Shown piece by piece: positions 19,934-28,443 of a stretch of 64,000 bases of DNA (position 1 is the first letter of the stretch; each line of letters opens with the position of its first letter). A model generated the notes under the pieces. It did not search any database and was not told where the DNA came from. It worked only from the letters and a program-made list of their open reading frames with translations. This stretch comes from Bacillota bacterium (GTDB taxonomy: Bacteria > Bacillota > Limnochordia > Darwinibacteriales > JAAYFS01). The stretch spans positions 30,049 through 94,048 of the forward strand of contig JAAYFS010000023.1 of NCBI GenBank assembly GCA_012728115.1, in the 5' to 3' direction. The position numbers and the translations under genes are program-made.

Positions 19934-21256
19934 CTAACTGTTTTGTCGACGTTGTGCGCTGACAATTTCATTTTTCGCCAATCTAATCCAATGGAGCAAG
20001 TGTCTTTTGGATGGGCAAATATACGTACAACATCCACATTCGATACAATCCATAGCACCATAATCCGCTGCCTCATCCCAAAGATCATACATTCCATATT
20101 TCTCAAGACGCAATGGCAATAAATATGCGGGACAAACATCAACACAGCGAGAACATTTAATGCAAGGCATAGGATCGTATTGGACAGTTTCATCTTGGGT
20201 AAATACCAAAACCCCGCCAGTAGCTTTCATAATTGGAGCATCCAAATCAAACTGGGCTAGCCCCATCATCGGACCACCAATAATTACTTTACCTGGTTCA
20301 CCGTTAAACCCACCACAAGCTTCGATTACGTCCTTGATCGGAGTTCCTATTCTAACATACAAGTTATCTGGTTCAGAAACTCCACTACCTGTGACGGTAA
20401 CAACTCTGCCGATCAATGGGCGCCCATCTCGAGTTGCCTCAACTGTAGCTATCGCAGTTCCAATGTTATGAACAATCACTCCAACTTGGAATGGAAGTCC
20501 ATGGGAAGGTACTTCTCGGCCAGTTAAGGCTTTTATCAGTTGTTTTTCTCCGCCTTGAGGATACTTTGTATCTAAGGCAACGATCGAAATAGCATCTGAA
20601 CCTTTCTTTTCTTCCAGAACTTTGATCGCGTCCAATTTATTATCTTCAACACCGATAATGATCTTACTAGCCCCAACTGCTTTGGCAAGAAGTTTTGCAC
20701 CAAGGATTACATCATCGGGTGATTCAATCATCATACGATGATCAGCTGTGAGATAAGGCTCACACTCACTACCATTGATAATTAAAAAGTCGATCTTAGC
20801 TTGTCCAGGTGGTTTTAATTTTACTGATGTTGGGAAGGCAGCTCCCCCCATACCAACGATTCCTGCTTCGAATATTTTGGCTAAAATCTCTTCCCTGCTT
20901 AACTGGATAGGATCGAAATGTGTATCTAATTTAACCCATCTGTCTTGTTCATCGTTCTCGATCACCACAGAGAGGACAGATCTGCCACTTATGTGTGGGC
21001 GCGGTTCAATGGCGATGACCTTGCCCGAAACAGGCGAATGAACCTTCGCACTAACTGGTTGGTCTGTTTCACCAATAACCTGACCCATTAAAACTTCGTC
21101 CCCTGGTTTCACAACTGCTTTCGTGGGTGCTCCGATATGTTGCTGCAATGGTACTACAAGTATGGATGGAGCCTTCATCTCTCTTATACTTTTGTGAGAC
21201 GTCAACTCTTTAGCATAGAGCGGATGCACTCCACCTCTAAACGTCTTTAGCTTCAA
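19934..21256 (-). CDS. rnfC: RnfC
   Basis: GMGGAAFPTSVKL, CIKCSRCVDVCPAYLLP, CIECGCCTYICPSKRHLL. Confidence 0.95.
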   Translation of the reverse strand: MKLKTFRGGVHPLYAKELTSHKSIREMKAPSILVVPLQQHIGAPTKAVVKPGDEVLMGQVIGETDQPVSAKVHSPVSGKVIAIEPRPHISGRSVLSVVIENDEQDRWVKLDTHFDPIQLSREEILAKIFEAGIVGMGGAAFPTSVKLKPPGQAKIDFLIINGSECEPYLTADHRMMIESPDDVILGAKLLAKAVGASKIIIGVEDNKLDAIKVLEEKKGSDAISIVALDTKYPQGGEKQLIKALTGREVPSHGLPFQVGVIVHNIGTAIATVEATRDGRPLIGRVVTVTGSGVSEPDNLYVRIGTPIKDVIEACGGFNGEPGKVIIGGPMMGLAQFDLDAPIMKATGGVLVFTQDETVQYDPMPCIKCSRCVDVCPAYLLPLRLEKYGMYDLWDEAADYGAMDCIECGCCTYICPSKRHLLHWIRLAKNEIVSAQRRQNS

Positions 21257-21277
21257 TTACCCTCACCTCACACATCT

Positions 21278-21295
21278 TTGTACATTTATGCACAA
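21278..21295. promoter_or_regulatory. Imperfect 7-4-7 inverted repeat upstream of rnfC (possible Rex-like operator)
   Basis: Minus strand TTGTGCA-TAAA-TGTACAA; geometry like Rex operators, one mismatch between arms. Confidence 0.3.
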
Positions 21296-21354
21296 CAAGT
21301 ACATACTTCGAGACTAAATCAAATTTTCCTGTATCAAATTTTTTTATCTTAAGC

Positions 21355-21801
21355 TTAACTAAATCCATGCTGACGCCATGCTTCATAAATCACTATTGCA
21401 ACCGTATTCGAAAGATTTAATGACCTGGGATTCTTCATCGGTAAAGTTACATGACTTTGGGAGTATTGAGCTAAGATATCCTTGTCTATACCCTTGCTCT
21501 CGCTTCCGAAGACCAAGAAACTTCCTTTCGGATATTGGACATCAGTATAAAGGTGTGTTCCATCGGTTTCTACTAAAAAAATATTCTGAGGATTCTCGGT
21601 TGAAATAAAGTCGCCCCAGCTATCATGAATCTTATATTCAAGATGTTCCCAGTAATCCAATCCAGCTCTTTTTAATCTTTTGTTGTCAAGAAAAAATCCC
21701 AAAGGACGAATTAGATGGAGGCGACATCCTGTGATCACACATAATCGAGCAATATTTCCAGTGTTTTCGGGTATTTCTGGTTGAAATAAAACTACGTTCA
21801 C
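21355..21801 (-). CDS. trmL: tRNA (cytidine/uridine(34)-2'-O)-methyltransferase
   Basis: LFQPEIPENTGNIARLC, LVFGSESKGI, MKNPRSLNLSNTVAIVIYEAWRQ. Confidence 0.93.
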   Translation of the reverse strand: MNVVLFQPEIPENTGNIARLCVITGCRLHLIRPLGFFLDNKRLKRAGLDYWEHLEYKIHDSWGDFISTENPQNIFLVETDGTHLYTDVQYPKGSFLVFGSESKGIDKDILAQYSQSHVTLPMKNPRSLNLSNTVAIVIYEAWRQHGFS

Positions 21802-21841
21802 TTAATATCACATCCAATAAAAATACTTCCAAACGCGAATA

Positions 21842-21871
21842 CAGGATCTTTGACTAGATCCTGCTGTTTTT
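21842..21871 (+). terminator. Terminator-like hairpin with T-run on the plus strand
   Basis: CAGGATCT-ttgact-AGATCCTG followed by ctgTTTTTT on plus strand. Confidence 0.5.
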
Positions 21872-21881
21872 TAGTATCAAA

Positions 21882-22568
21882 CTAGAAAAAGTAACGAACA
21901 TACACTTGAAGAAGTTGTTCACGCCAATGGGCCCCAAAATGAACAACATCAGGAATAAGGATGGTTTCGGCAGAAAGTTCCCAGTCTGTAAAAGCATAAT
22001 AATAAATCTGGGACGAAAAATCGCGTTTTTCTGCAACGTAACCTAACCCAGCAAAAAAGGTGTCCGAGTTTATTCCCATACTCAATCGCCAGGTACCAGA
22101 TCTTCTAAACTCCATAAATGGTTCGAGCTCAAAATGATTCGTAAGATCCATCGCTATCCGAAAAGTCCCTTCTACTCCGAAAAGACTTCCACCGAAACGT
22201 TGTGAGTATTTACCATAAGCACCAATACTCATTTCGAACGATTCATAGAATGGATCAAAATCACGCACCCAGCCATTTCCTGTATATCCCAAAAATGTAT
22301 ACTGAATATTTCCAGCAGACACAGTTCTACCTATCGAAAGCCAACCTGAAATCTCTTGGGAATGCACAGTTCGCCTTATAAAGCCCTCGACAAAATCTTC
22401 TTGAAATCCAAAAAAACTGATCGGAGTTAATTCCCTCATATAAGCTCCGATTCCAACTGCCCACTCTTGGCTATCATAACCGATCAGTAGTTGATTACTC
22501 ATACTAGCCGTAGCTGACTGGCCAACCAAGATTATTAGTACTGCTACCAATAACCCCCTAAGTTTCAT
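21882..22568 (-). CDS. Exported hypothetical protein, possible outer-membrane beta-barrel
   Basis: Signal peptide (LLVAVLIILVGQSATAS), alternating amphipathic aromatic-rich segments, C-terminal ...LLQVYVRYFF. Confidence 0.5.
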   Translation of the reverse strand: MKLRGLLVAVLIILVGQSATASMSNQLLIGYDSQEWAVGIGAYMRELTPISFFGFQEDFVEGFIRRTVHSQEISGWLSIGRTVSAGNIQYTFLGYTGNGWVRDFDPFYESFEMSIGAYGKYSQRFGGSLFGVEGTFRIAMDLTNHFELEPFMEFRRSGTWRLSMGINSDTFFAGLGYVAEKRDFSSQIYYYAFTDWELSAETILIPDVVHFGAHWREQLLQVYVRYFF

Positions 22569-22587
22569 AAAAATTCCCCTTTAAACT

Positions 22588-23253
22588 TTAAAAACGTACT
22601 TCCCGTACATTGGGGAGTGCAGCTATATCGCTAGCATCGAAGTTTTCATTTAATTTGACATCGGATAGTTTAATACACCCTACATAAACTCCCTGATCAT
22701 AAATCTGAATGTTTACGGGCAACCAAAGATGGGAATCTACAGTTACCTCTAAGTATTGCGTTTCACTAACATCTATACGAAGAATATACTTTAAACCCTG
22801 ATCAGAAACAGTTATATTGTCAATCTTCGCTTCCATACCTTCAAACGTAAACAAGGTAGTGATATCACCAGTTATACTGAAGGAAAACTCACCTTGCATA
22901 TCCATATTCTCTAAATCGCTCACCATAATCAAATCAGATACTGGATTATAGGTTTTGGAAATCTTCTCATTTTGATCTACTACAGTAATGCTTCCAGCAA
23001 GAAATACAGGTTCTACTAATTCAAAGCGAAGCAACCCATGTTGACCACTATATTTTAAATTCGCTACCGATACGTTTTCTCTATTGTTTTGAAGGTACGA
23101 AATTGTAATTTGGGCACTAATCCCTGGTGATTCAAATACAGATTGATAAATCTTTTCTAAAACTTGATCCACATCGTAAGCTTCTTCGTTTGCTAGAGCA
23201 GTTACTCCATAAAAGACTAAACAAAAAACTAATAGAGAAATGATCTTTTTCAC
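22588..23253 (-). CDS. Exported LolA-like / outer-membrane lipoprotein-sorting-like protein
   Basis: Signal peptide MKKIISLLVFCLVFYGVTALA; LolA/LolB-type beta pattern (GLLRFELVEPV...SKTYNPVSDLIMVSD...LWLPVNIQIYDQG). Confidence 0.55.
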   Translation of the reverse strand: MKKIISLLVFCLVFYGVTALANEEAYDVDQVLEKIYQSVFESPGISAQITISYLQNNRENVSVANLKYSGQHGLLRFELVEPVFLAGSITVVDQNEKISKTYNPVSDLIMVSDLENMDMQGEFSFSITGDITTLFTFEGMEAKIDNITVSDQGLKYILRIDVSETQYLEVTVDSHLWLPVNIQIYDQGVYVGCIKLSDVKLNENFDASDIAALPNVREVRF

Positions 23254-23320
23254 TACTACCTCTCTCCTTTTGTCTTTTTTACAAAATTCGGCTTAGTACT
23301 TTTTCTTATTGGGGCAAAAT

Positions 23321-24706
23321 TTAAGGAAGTACCACACCTTTGTAATCTATTTGGATACGGAACTTACCATTCTCCTGAACTATACTTGGGGTTAGATTTG
23401 ATCGTCTTTGTATCACTTGCGGAATTGGGTTAGAAATCGTTAACGGAACGAAATCTGGAACCTTAATCAAGTAAAACTGGGCTTCATCGTGGAGATTCTG
23501 GATTACCAAACCATTTTCATTCCAAAGTAAATTTGTTCCTAGGATAGCGCGACCAACTGGGATGGTGGAACTTCCTTCTATGTAACCTACAAAAACTTCG
23601 CCATCTTTTGTGTAAGCAAGCATTCTTCCATCTGGCGACCATGTAGGATTGGTGAAGTTAGCTCTACTGTTGATGTCATTAATTCTCCACTTGATTGCCA
23701 CATTTCCTAAACGGTTTAATAACCATATTTCCCAATATCCGTTGATTTCAACTACCACAGCTAGATACTTCCCGTTGGGAGACCATTGTGCCTGTTTTAC
23801 CTTATGATCTACTAACCAGGCAAAATCTTTTTCAAGTTGATGATCATACCCCCTCAGCTGGTAATCATTATTCTCAGGATTTGTGTAAACATCATAGCGT
23901 CCTTTTGGATCAGAGTTCACATCTTTAGTTTCCAAGATTACTGGCGCAATTGGCTCAGGTTCGCCCCAAAAATTAAGCAAAGCTTCTTCTAATCTAGCCC
24001 GTCTTTGAGGTGTTGGGGGATGAGTTTGAAAAAGAGATTTTGGTTGGTCATCCCCTTCTATGGCAAGTAAATGGTCAACTAAATGAACAGCACCACTAGG
24101 GTCAAATCCAGCTTTGGCGGCATACACCTGTCCATAAAAATCTGCTTCATATTCTGCCTCTCTGCCCCAGCCAGATTGGAGCAAATCCATTAATACCGTG
24201 CTTGCAGTTCTCAGCAATTCATTGTTCGATTCTTTTAACCACAAGAGACTAACTTCTATTAAGACAAAAAGACCAAGTTGTTTTAAGACTGCATTCAAAC
24301 CATGCTTTTTCTCCACGTGCGCCAATTCATGTCCTAATACGGCTGCTAGAACATGTTCGTCATCACCAATATTTCTTAACATTCCCTTAGTAATAAAGAT
24401 GAATCCGCCTGGCAAGGCAAAAGCATTAACATCATAAGTATCTAAAACAGTAAGTGAATATGTAAGCTCTTTGCGGTCAGTTACCGCAACTACCCGGGCA
24501 AAAACCTCATTTAACCTTTGTCGTTGATGAAGTGGTAGTTCATAGATTCCTCCATACTGTTCGACCAGCGCTGGAAAAGTAGAGGTACCGATGCTGATTT
24601 CAAATTGATCCATCAAACTTAGGTTTTCTTTCTCAGCTCTTACTATACCTGTGCTGGAAAACACAATAGCTATTATAAGTAAAACCGATATCGTTCTATT
24701 AGTCAA
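23321..24706 (-). CDS. M48-family metalloprotease with C-terminal PD40/TolB-like repeats (BepA-like)
   Basis: HELAHVEKKHG (HExxH), REAEYEADFYGQ; C-terminus has WSPNGKYLAV and WSPDGRMLAY repeats; TTG start overlapping the stop of the upstream gene. Confidence 0.85.
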   Translation of the reverse strand: MTNRTISVLLIIAIVFSSTGIVRAEKENLSLMDQFEISIGTSTFPALVEQYGGIYELPLHQRQRLNEVFARVVAVTDRKELTYSLTVLDTYDVNAFALPGGFIFITKGMLRNIGDDEHVLAAVLGHELAHVEKKHGLNAVLKQLGLFVLIEVSLLWLKESNNELLRTASTVLMDLLQSGWGREAEYEADFYGQVYAAKAGFDPSGAVHLVDHLLAIEGDDQPKSLFQTHPPTPQRRARLEEALLNFWGEPEPIAPVILETKDVNSDPKGRYDVYTNPENNDYQLRGYDHQLEKDFAWLVDHKVKQAQWSPNGKYLAVVVEINGYWEIWLLNRLGNVAIKWRINDINSRANFTNPTWSPDGRMLAYTKDGEVFVGYIEGSSTIPVGRAILGTNLLWNENGLVIQNLHDEAQFYLIKVPDFVPLTISNPIPQVIQRRSNLTPSIVQENGKFRIQIDYKGVVLP

Positions 24707-25205
24707 CTCCCAACCACCTCCAAGATGCGAGAATCTCATCTAACACTCCTACTGTATCGAAGAAGGCGGCGGCATCATCACCGATCGTAATTGTAAACAA
24801 CCATTCTTCAACTCGAACAAAGACTCGTTTTTCATACAACCTTTGTTTATTCTCCCCTTGGTAAGAATAAATAACACTTACAGCTGGAAAGCGGGCGACC
24901 TCGATATCCTGCACCGAATCAACTTCAAACCTAGCTAAACCCCCTAGTCCAGCATAAGCATCGATAATTCCCTGAACATAGTCTGGAAGAACCAACTCAG
25001 ATTGTTTCCCCAAATTCTCGATATACAAAATACTTGCTTCGCCTGGTCCATAAAAAACAGTCAAATAATCTGTACTAAGGCGGGCTTGAAAAATCCATCG
25101 ATGTGGTAGTGCAAAGCTAAAAAGCTCAAAATCATCAATATATGTAGAACCAAATGCACTTACAGGTAAAAAAACCAAGATTATTACGCAAAAAATTAAT
25201 CTCAT
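24699..25205 (-). CDS. Exported hypothetical protein (PsbP/DcrB-like fold possible)
   Basis: Signal peptide MRLIFCVIILVFLPVSAFG; overlaps downstream M48 gene. Confidence 0.5.
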   Translation of the reverse strand: MRLIFCVIILVFLPVSAFGSTYIDDFELFSFALPHRWIFQARLSTDYLTVFYGPGEASILYIENLGKQSELVLPDYVQGIIDAYAGLGGLARFEVDSVQDIEVARFPAVSVIYSYQGENKQRLYEKRVFVRVEEWLFTITIGDDAAAFFDTVGVLDEILASWRWLGVD

Positions 25206-25309
25206 TCTTCCGATACCAGGCCTCAATCAATCTTACCTTCTTTCTCTTAGGGTATCTTTTATTTCTTGAAAACAATAACCAAATCCTTCATGTTTTTTCC
25301 CCTAATCAG

Positions 25310-26758
25310 ATGGGAAAATTAATCAAAAGACTGGAATTTGGAGTGAAAGTATTGAGCTCGATATCCAAATATTTAAAATATCTCGGTCTCGGAATCATAG
25401 GAACAACGGGAGCGATTGCTGCTAGTCGATTTGCAATAAAACAAGCAACCAGGTACGTTGGTACGCAATTAATGAACGATGATTATGAACACAACCTGCT
25501 TGAATTCTACAGCGCAGCTAAGCGCGTTGGTCTGCAAACGATTGCCGAAACAAACCTGCGAGCTGAATTTGGAAAGACTATCGAACGACCGTTGGGCAGC
25601 CCACGCCAATTGACCCATTTCGACGATCTAATGTTTAGAACAGCGGTTCTATCTAAAGCACCTACCCCAATAACGTGTGAAGTGGATACCACGACCGTGA
25701 TCGGTAAACGATGTAAACGACCCATGACTTTATCAATGCCGATCATAGTATCGGGAATGGCAGCAGGTTTAGGACTATCTAAACAAGCGAAGTATGCTTT
25801 GGCAAAAGGTGCCGCTATTGCGGGTACAGCTTCGAATACTGGCGAAGGTCCAGTCCTTCCATTTGAAAGGAGGCTTGCCAAAAACCTAATTATTCAATAC
25901 GGACGTGGTACATGGTCCAAGGATCCCGCAGTTTTTCAGCAAGCAGATATGATTGAAATTCATCTCGGTCAAGGGGCTAGTGCTAGTATTGGTTATATAA
26001 TTGACTCTAAATTTATCGATGAAGAACTACGAAAAATGCTTGAACTCCAACCTGGCGAGCGAGCGATTGTAGAATCCACCGATCCTAAAAGGTTTAGGCG
26101 GCTTGTACCCTATCTCAAGGAAATAAGCGATGGAATCCCGATCGGTTGCAAATTCGGTTTTTCTGATCATCTCGAAGAGGACATCGATATTGCTTTAGAA
26201 GCAGGTGTTGATATTTTAGCCTTAGAAGGATCCCAAGCGGCCACTAAGGGCGCCCCCCCGATATTATCAGATGATTTTGGATTACCTACAATCATCGGTT
26301 TAACTAGAGCGGTCAAACACCTTAAATTAAGGGGTATGAAAGATAAAGTCGACCTAATTGTTTCAGGTGGGCTCTTTACCCCAGGACATTTTTTAAAAGC
26401 TATCGCTCTCGGAGCTGATGCAGTCTATATCGGTTCGATCGCTCTTTTTGCTATGACCCATAAACAAGTATTTAAATCTCTGCCATGGGAACCGCCCACC
26501 CAGGTTGTCTGGTACAGCGGCAAACATAAGAATAGATTTAATTGGAGTGAAGGCGCAAAAGCACTTTCACGATTTTTGATCGCTTGTAATGAGGAAATCA
26601 AAGAAGGGATCATGGCACTGGGCAAAACCTCAATCAAAGAAGTTGACCGAAACGACTTAGTGGCGATCGATCCTAAGGCCGCCAAAATTTGTGATCTTCC
26701 CTTAGCTTATGAGGACATCCCTATTCGGAATCGCACTCCGTTAAAAGATCTTGAGTGA
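25310..26758 (+). CDS. FMN-binding glutamate synthase-like (GltS central domain) protein with N-terminal TM segment
   Basis: PLGSPRQLTHFDDLMFR, MPIIVSGMAAGLGLS, TASNTGEGPVLPFERR, EGSQAATKGAPP, ALGADAVYIGS. Start uncertain (ATG 25310 or TTG 25352); ORF-track start 25154 overlaps the divergent gene. Confidence 0.8.
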   Translation: MGKLIKRLEFGVKVLSSISKYLKYLGLGIIGTTGAIAASRFAIKQATRYVGTQLMNDDYEHNLLEFYSAAKRVGLQTIAETNLRAEFGKTIERPLGSPRQLTHFDDLMFRTAVLSKAPTPITCEVDTTTVIGKRCKRPMTLSMPIIVSGMAAGLGLSKQAKYALAKGAAIAGTASNTGEGPVLPFERRLAKNLIIQYGRGTWSKDPAVFQQADMIEIHLGQGASASIGYIIDSKFIDEELRKMLELQPGERAIVESTDPKRFRRLVPYLKEISDGIPIGCKFGFSDHLEEDIDIALEAGVDILALEGSQAATKGAPPILSDDFGLPTIIGLTRAVKHLKLRGMKDKVDLIVSGGLFTPGHFLKAIALGADAVYIGSIALFAMTHKQVFKSLPWEPPTQVVWYSGKHKNRFNWSEGAKALSRFLIACNEEIKEGIMALGKTSIKEVDRNDLVAIDPKAAKICDLPLAYEDIPIRNRTPLKDLE

Positions 26759-28442
26759 GAAAATAAGAGATTCCTAGATCCGAATCAACAGGATAATGAA
26801 ATAGGATCCACCTATCTAAAGAATCAAAGTACTCGATCTTAATCTGTTTTCCGATTTCTCTTGGTGAAAGCGATTTCAGTTCAGGCAAGACTTCAAATAT
26901 TTTCCCTGATCGTATTATCTGATTCTCTAGCTTAAAGTCGTCCCTTGTTCCCATCCATTCAGGAGTAGGCCTTTTCCGTTCGTTTTTTCGATAATCAAGT
27001 TTAAGAAGATCTCTTAGTTTCACGTCTTTTTCGCCCATCAAGTCGTAAAACAACTTGTATAGCTTCTCTTGAGTGTGGGAAACCAAATGACAACCTTCGT
27101 CCACCCAATGTTGAGCGAATTGATCGAAAAACTTAAATCCACTATTTCCATACTTTTCTGTGATATAAGCCAACGAATCGTTAAACCGATGAGAGTTATA
27201 GTACTTGTCCACCAAATCCTTAATAACATGTAACCGTTGCAACTCCTGATAAGAAATTGCATCAGTTTGTAAAACTTCATACGGTGCTTTGTCAGTAAAG
27301 ACACATCCAAATTCCTCCGCCTTTTCTCTTAAAGAGGAGCCTTTAAGTAACTTCAAGAAACCCAAATGAATCGTTGTTGGTTGAAGATCATAAACATAGT
27401 CAAAGGATCTGCCAAAGGAGTTATAATCCTCATATGGTAAGCCAGCAATAAGGTCGAGCAGAACTCTGACATTAGTTTCCTCTCGCAACTTCCGTAAATT
27501 GCATGCTAATTTTTCTAAGTCTGTCTTTCTTGAAATCGCTTCCAAAGTAGCTGGATTGGTTGATTGAACCCCTATTTCAAACTGAAAACGACCAGGAGGA
27601 GCCTTTTTGAGAATCTCAATCATCTCATCCGTTAATAAATCTCCTGCTATTTCCAATTGAAAACGAGTTCTGGTCTCTAGCTCTGCCATGAAAGCAAGCA
27701 ATTCTGTTGCTCTTTTAGGATGACAATTGAAGGTACGATCTATGAAACGAACTTGTTCAATGTTTTTATCAGCTAAAATCCTTAGTTCTCGCTTCACTCG
27801 TTCCAAAGGAAAATATCGTACCGCACCAGTTCGTGAAGACAAACAGTATTCACAACGAAAAGGACAACCACGAGATGATTCATAGTAAACAATCTTGTGC
27901 TCTAAATCATCGTTTGGATGGTACACATTAGGAATTTTCGCTAAATCAACAGTTGGATTCGGGCTTAGCTTGATAGTTCCTCGGTCGCGGTATACTAGTC
28001 CTGGAACTTTTCGTAACTGTTCTTTATTTCCATCAGTTGTCAATACATGAAGAAGCTTTAAAAACGCCTCTTCACCTTCGCCGCTAACCACAAAATCAAT
28101 AAACGGATGCTCCTTCAGTAATGGTTCGAAATCATACGAAACCTCTGGTCCGCCAAGGATTATTGTGGTTTGAGGAAGAACCTTTTTAATATTTCCTGCG
28201 ATCTCAAGAGTCTGTTCGATATTCCAAATATAGCATGAAAACCCAATAATATCTGGTTTTTGAGCTACAATTTCTGCCATTATCAGCGGCAAAGGCTGAT
28301 TAATGTTGTATTCCAGCGTTATTATTTCGGGAAAGTCTTGTTGGCAATATTCCTTTAGATATCTTAAAGCCAGACTTAAATGAGTAAATTTTGCATTTAA
28401 CGTTGTTAGAACTATCTGCATAACACACCTTCTTTCTACCAC
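26721..28442 (-). CDS. B12-binding domain radical SAM protein
   Basis: N-terminal B12-binding-like domain, ESSRGCPFRCEYCLSS radical SAM motif, C-terminal DUF4080-like region. Confidence 0.88.
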   Translation of the reverse strand: MVERRCVMQIVLTTLNAKFTHLSLALRYLKEYCQQDFPEIITLEYNINQPLPLIMAEIVAQKPDIIGFSCYIWNIEQTLEIAGNIKKVLPQTTIILGGPEVSYDFEPLLKEHPFIDFVVSGEGEEAFLKLLHVLTTDGNKEQLRKVPGLVYRDRGTIKLSPNPTVDLAKIPNVYHPNDDLEHKIVYYESSRGCPFRCEYCLSSRTGAVRYFPLERVKRELRILADKNIEQVRFIDRTFNCHPKRATELLAFMAELETRTRFQLEIAGDLLTDEMIEILKKAPPGRFQFEIGVQSTNPATLEAISRKTDLEKLACNLRKLREETNVRVLLDLIAGLPYEDYNSFGRSFDYVYDLQPTTIHLGFLKLLKGSSLREKAEEFGCVFTDKAPYEVLQTDAISYQELQRLHVIKDLVDKYYNSHRFNDSLAYITEKYGNSGFKFFDQFAQHWVDEGCHLVSHTQEKLYKLFYDLMGEKDVKLRDLLKLDYRKNERKRPTPEWMGTRDDFKLENQIIRSGKIFEVLPELKSLSPREIGKQIKIEYFDSLDRWILFHYPVDSDLGISYFLTQDLLTECDSE

Positions 28443-28443
28443 C

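Noticed and set aside
19918-20193. Minus-strand 91-aa Cys-rich ORF
   Set aside because: Out-of-frame reading of the ferredoxin-like Cys region of rnfC.
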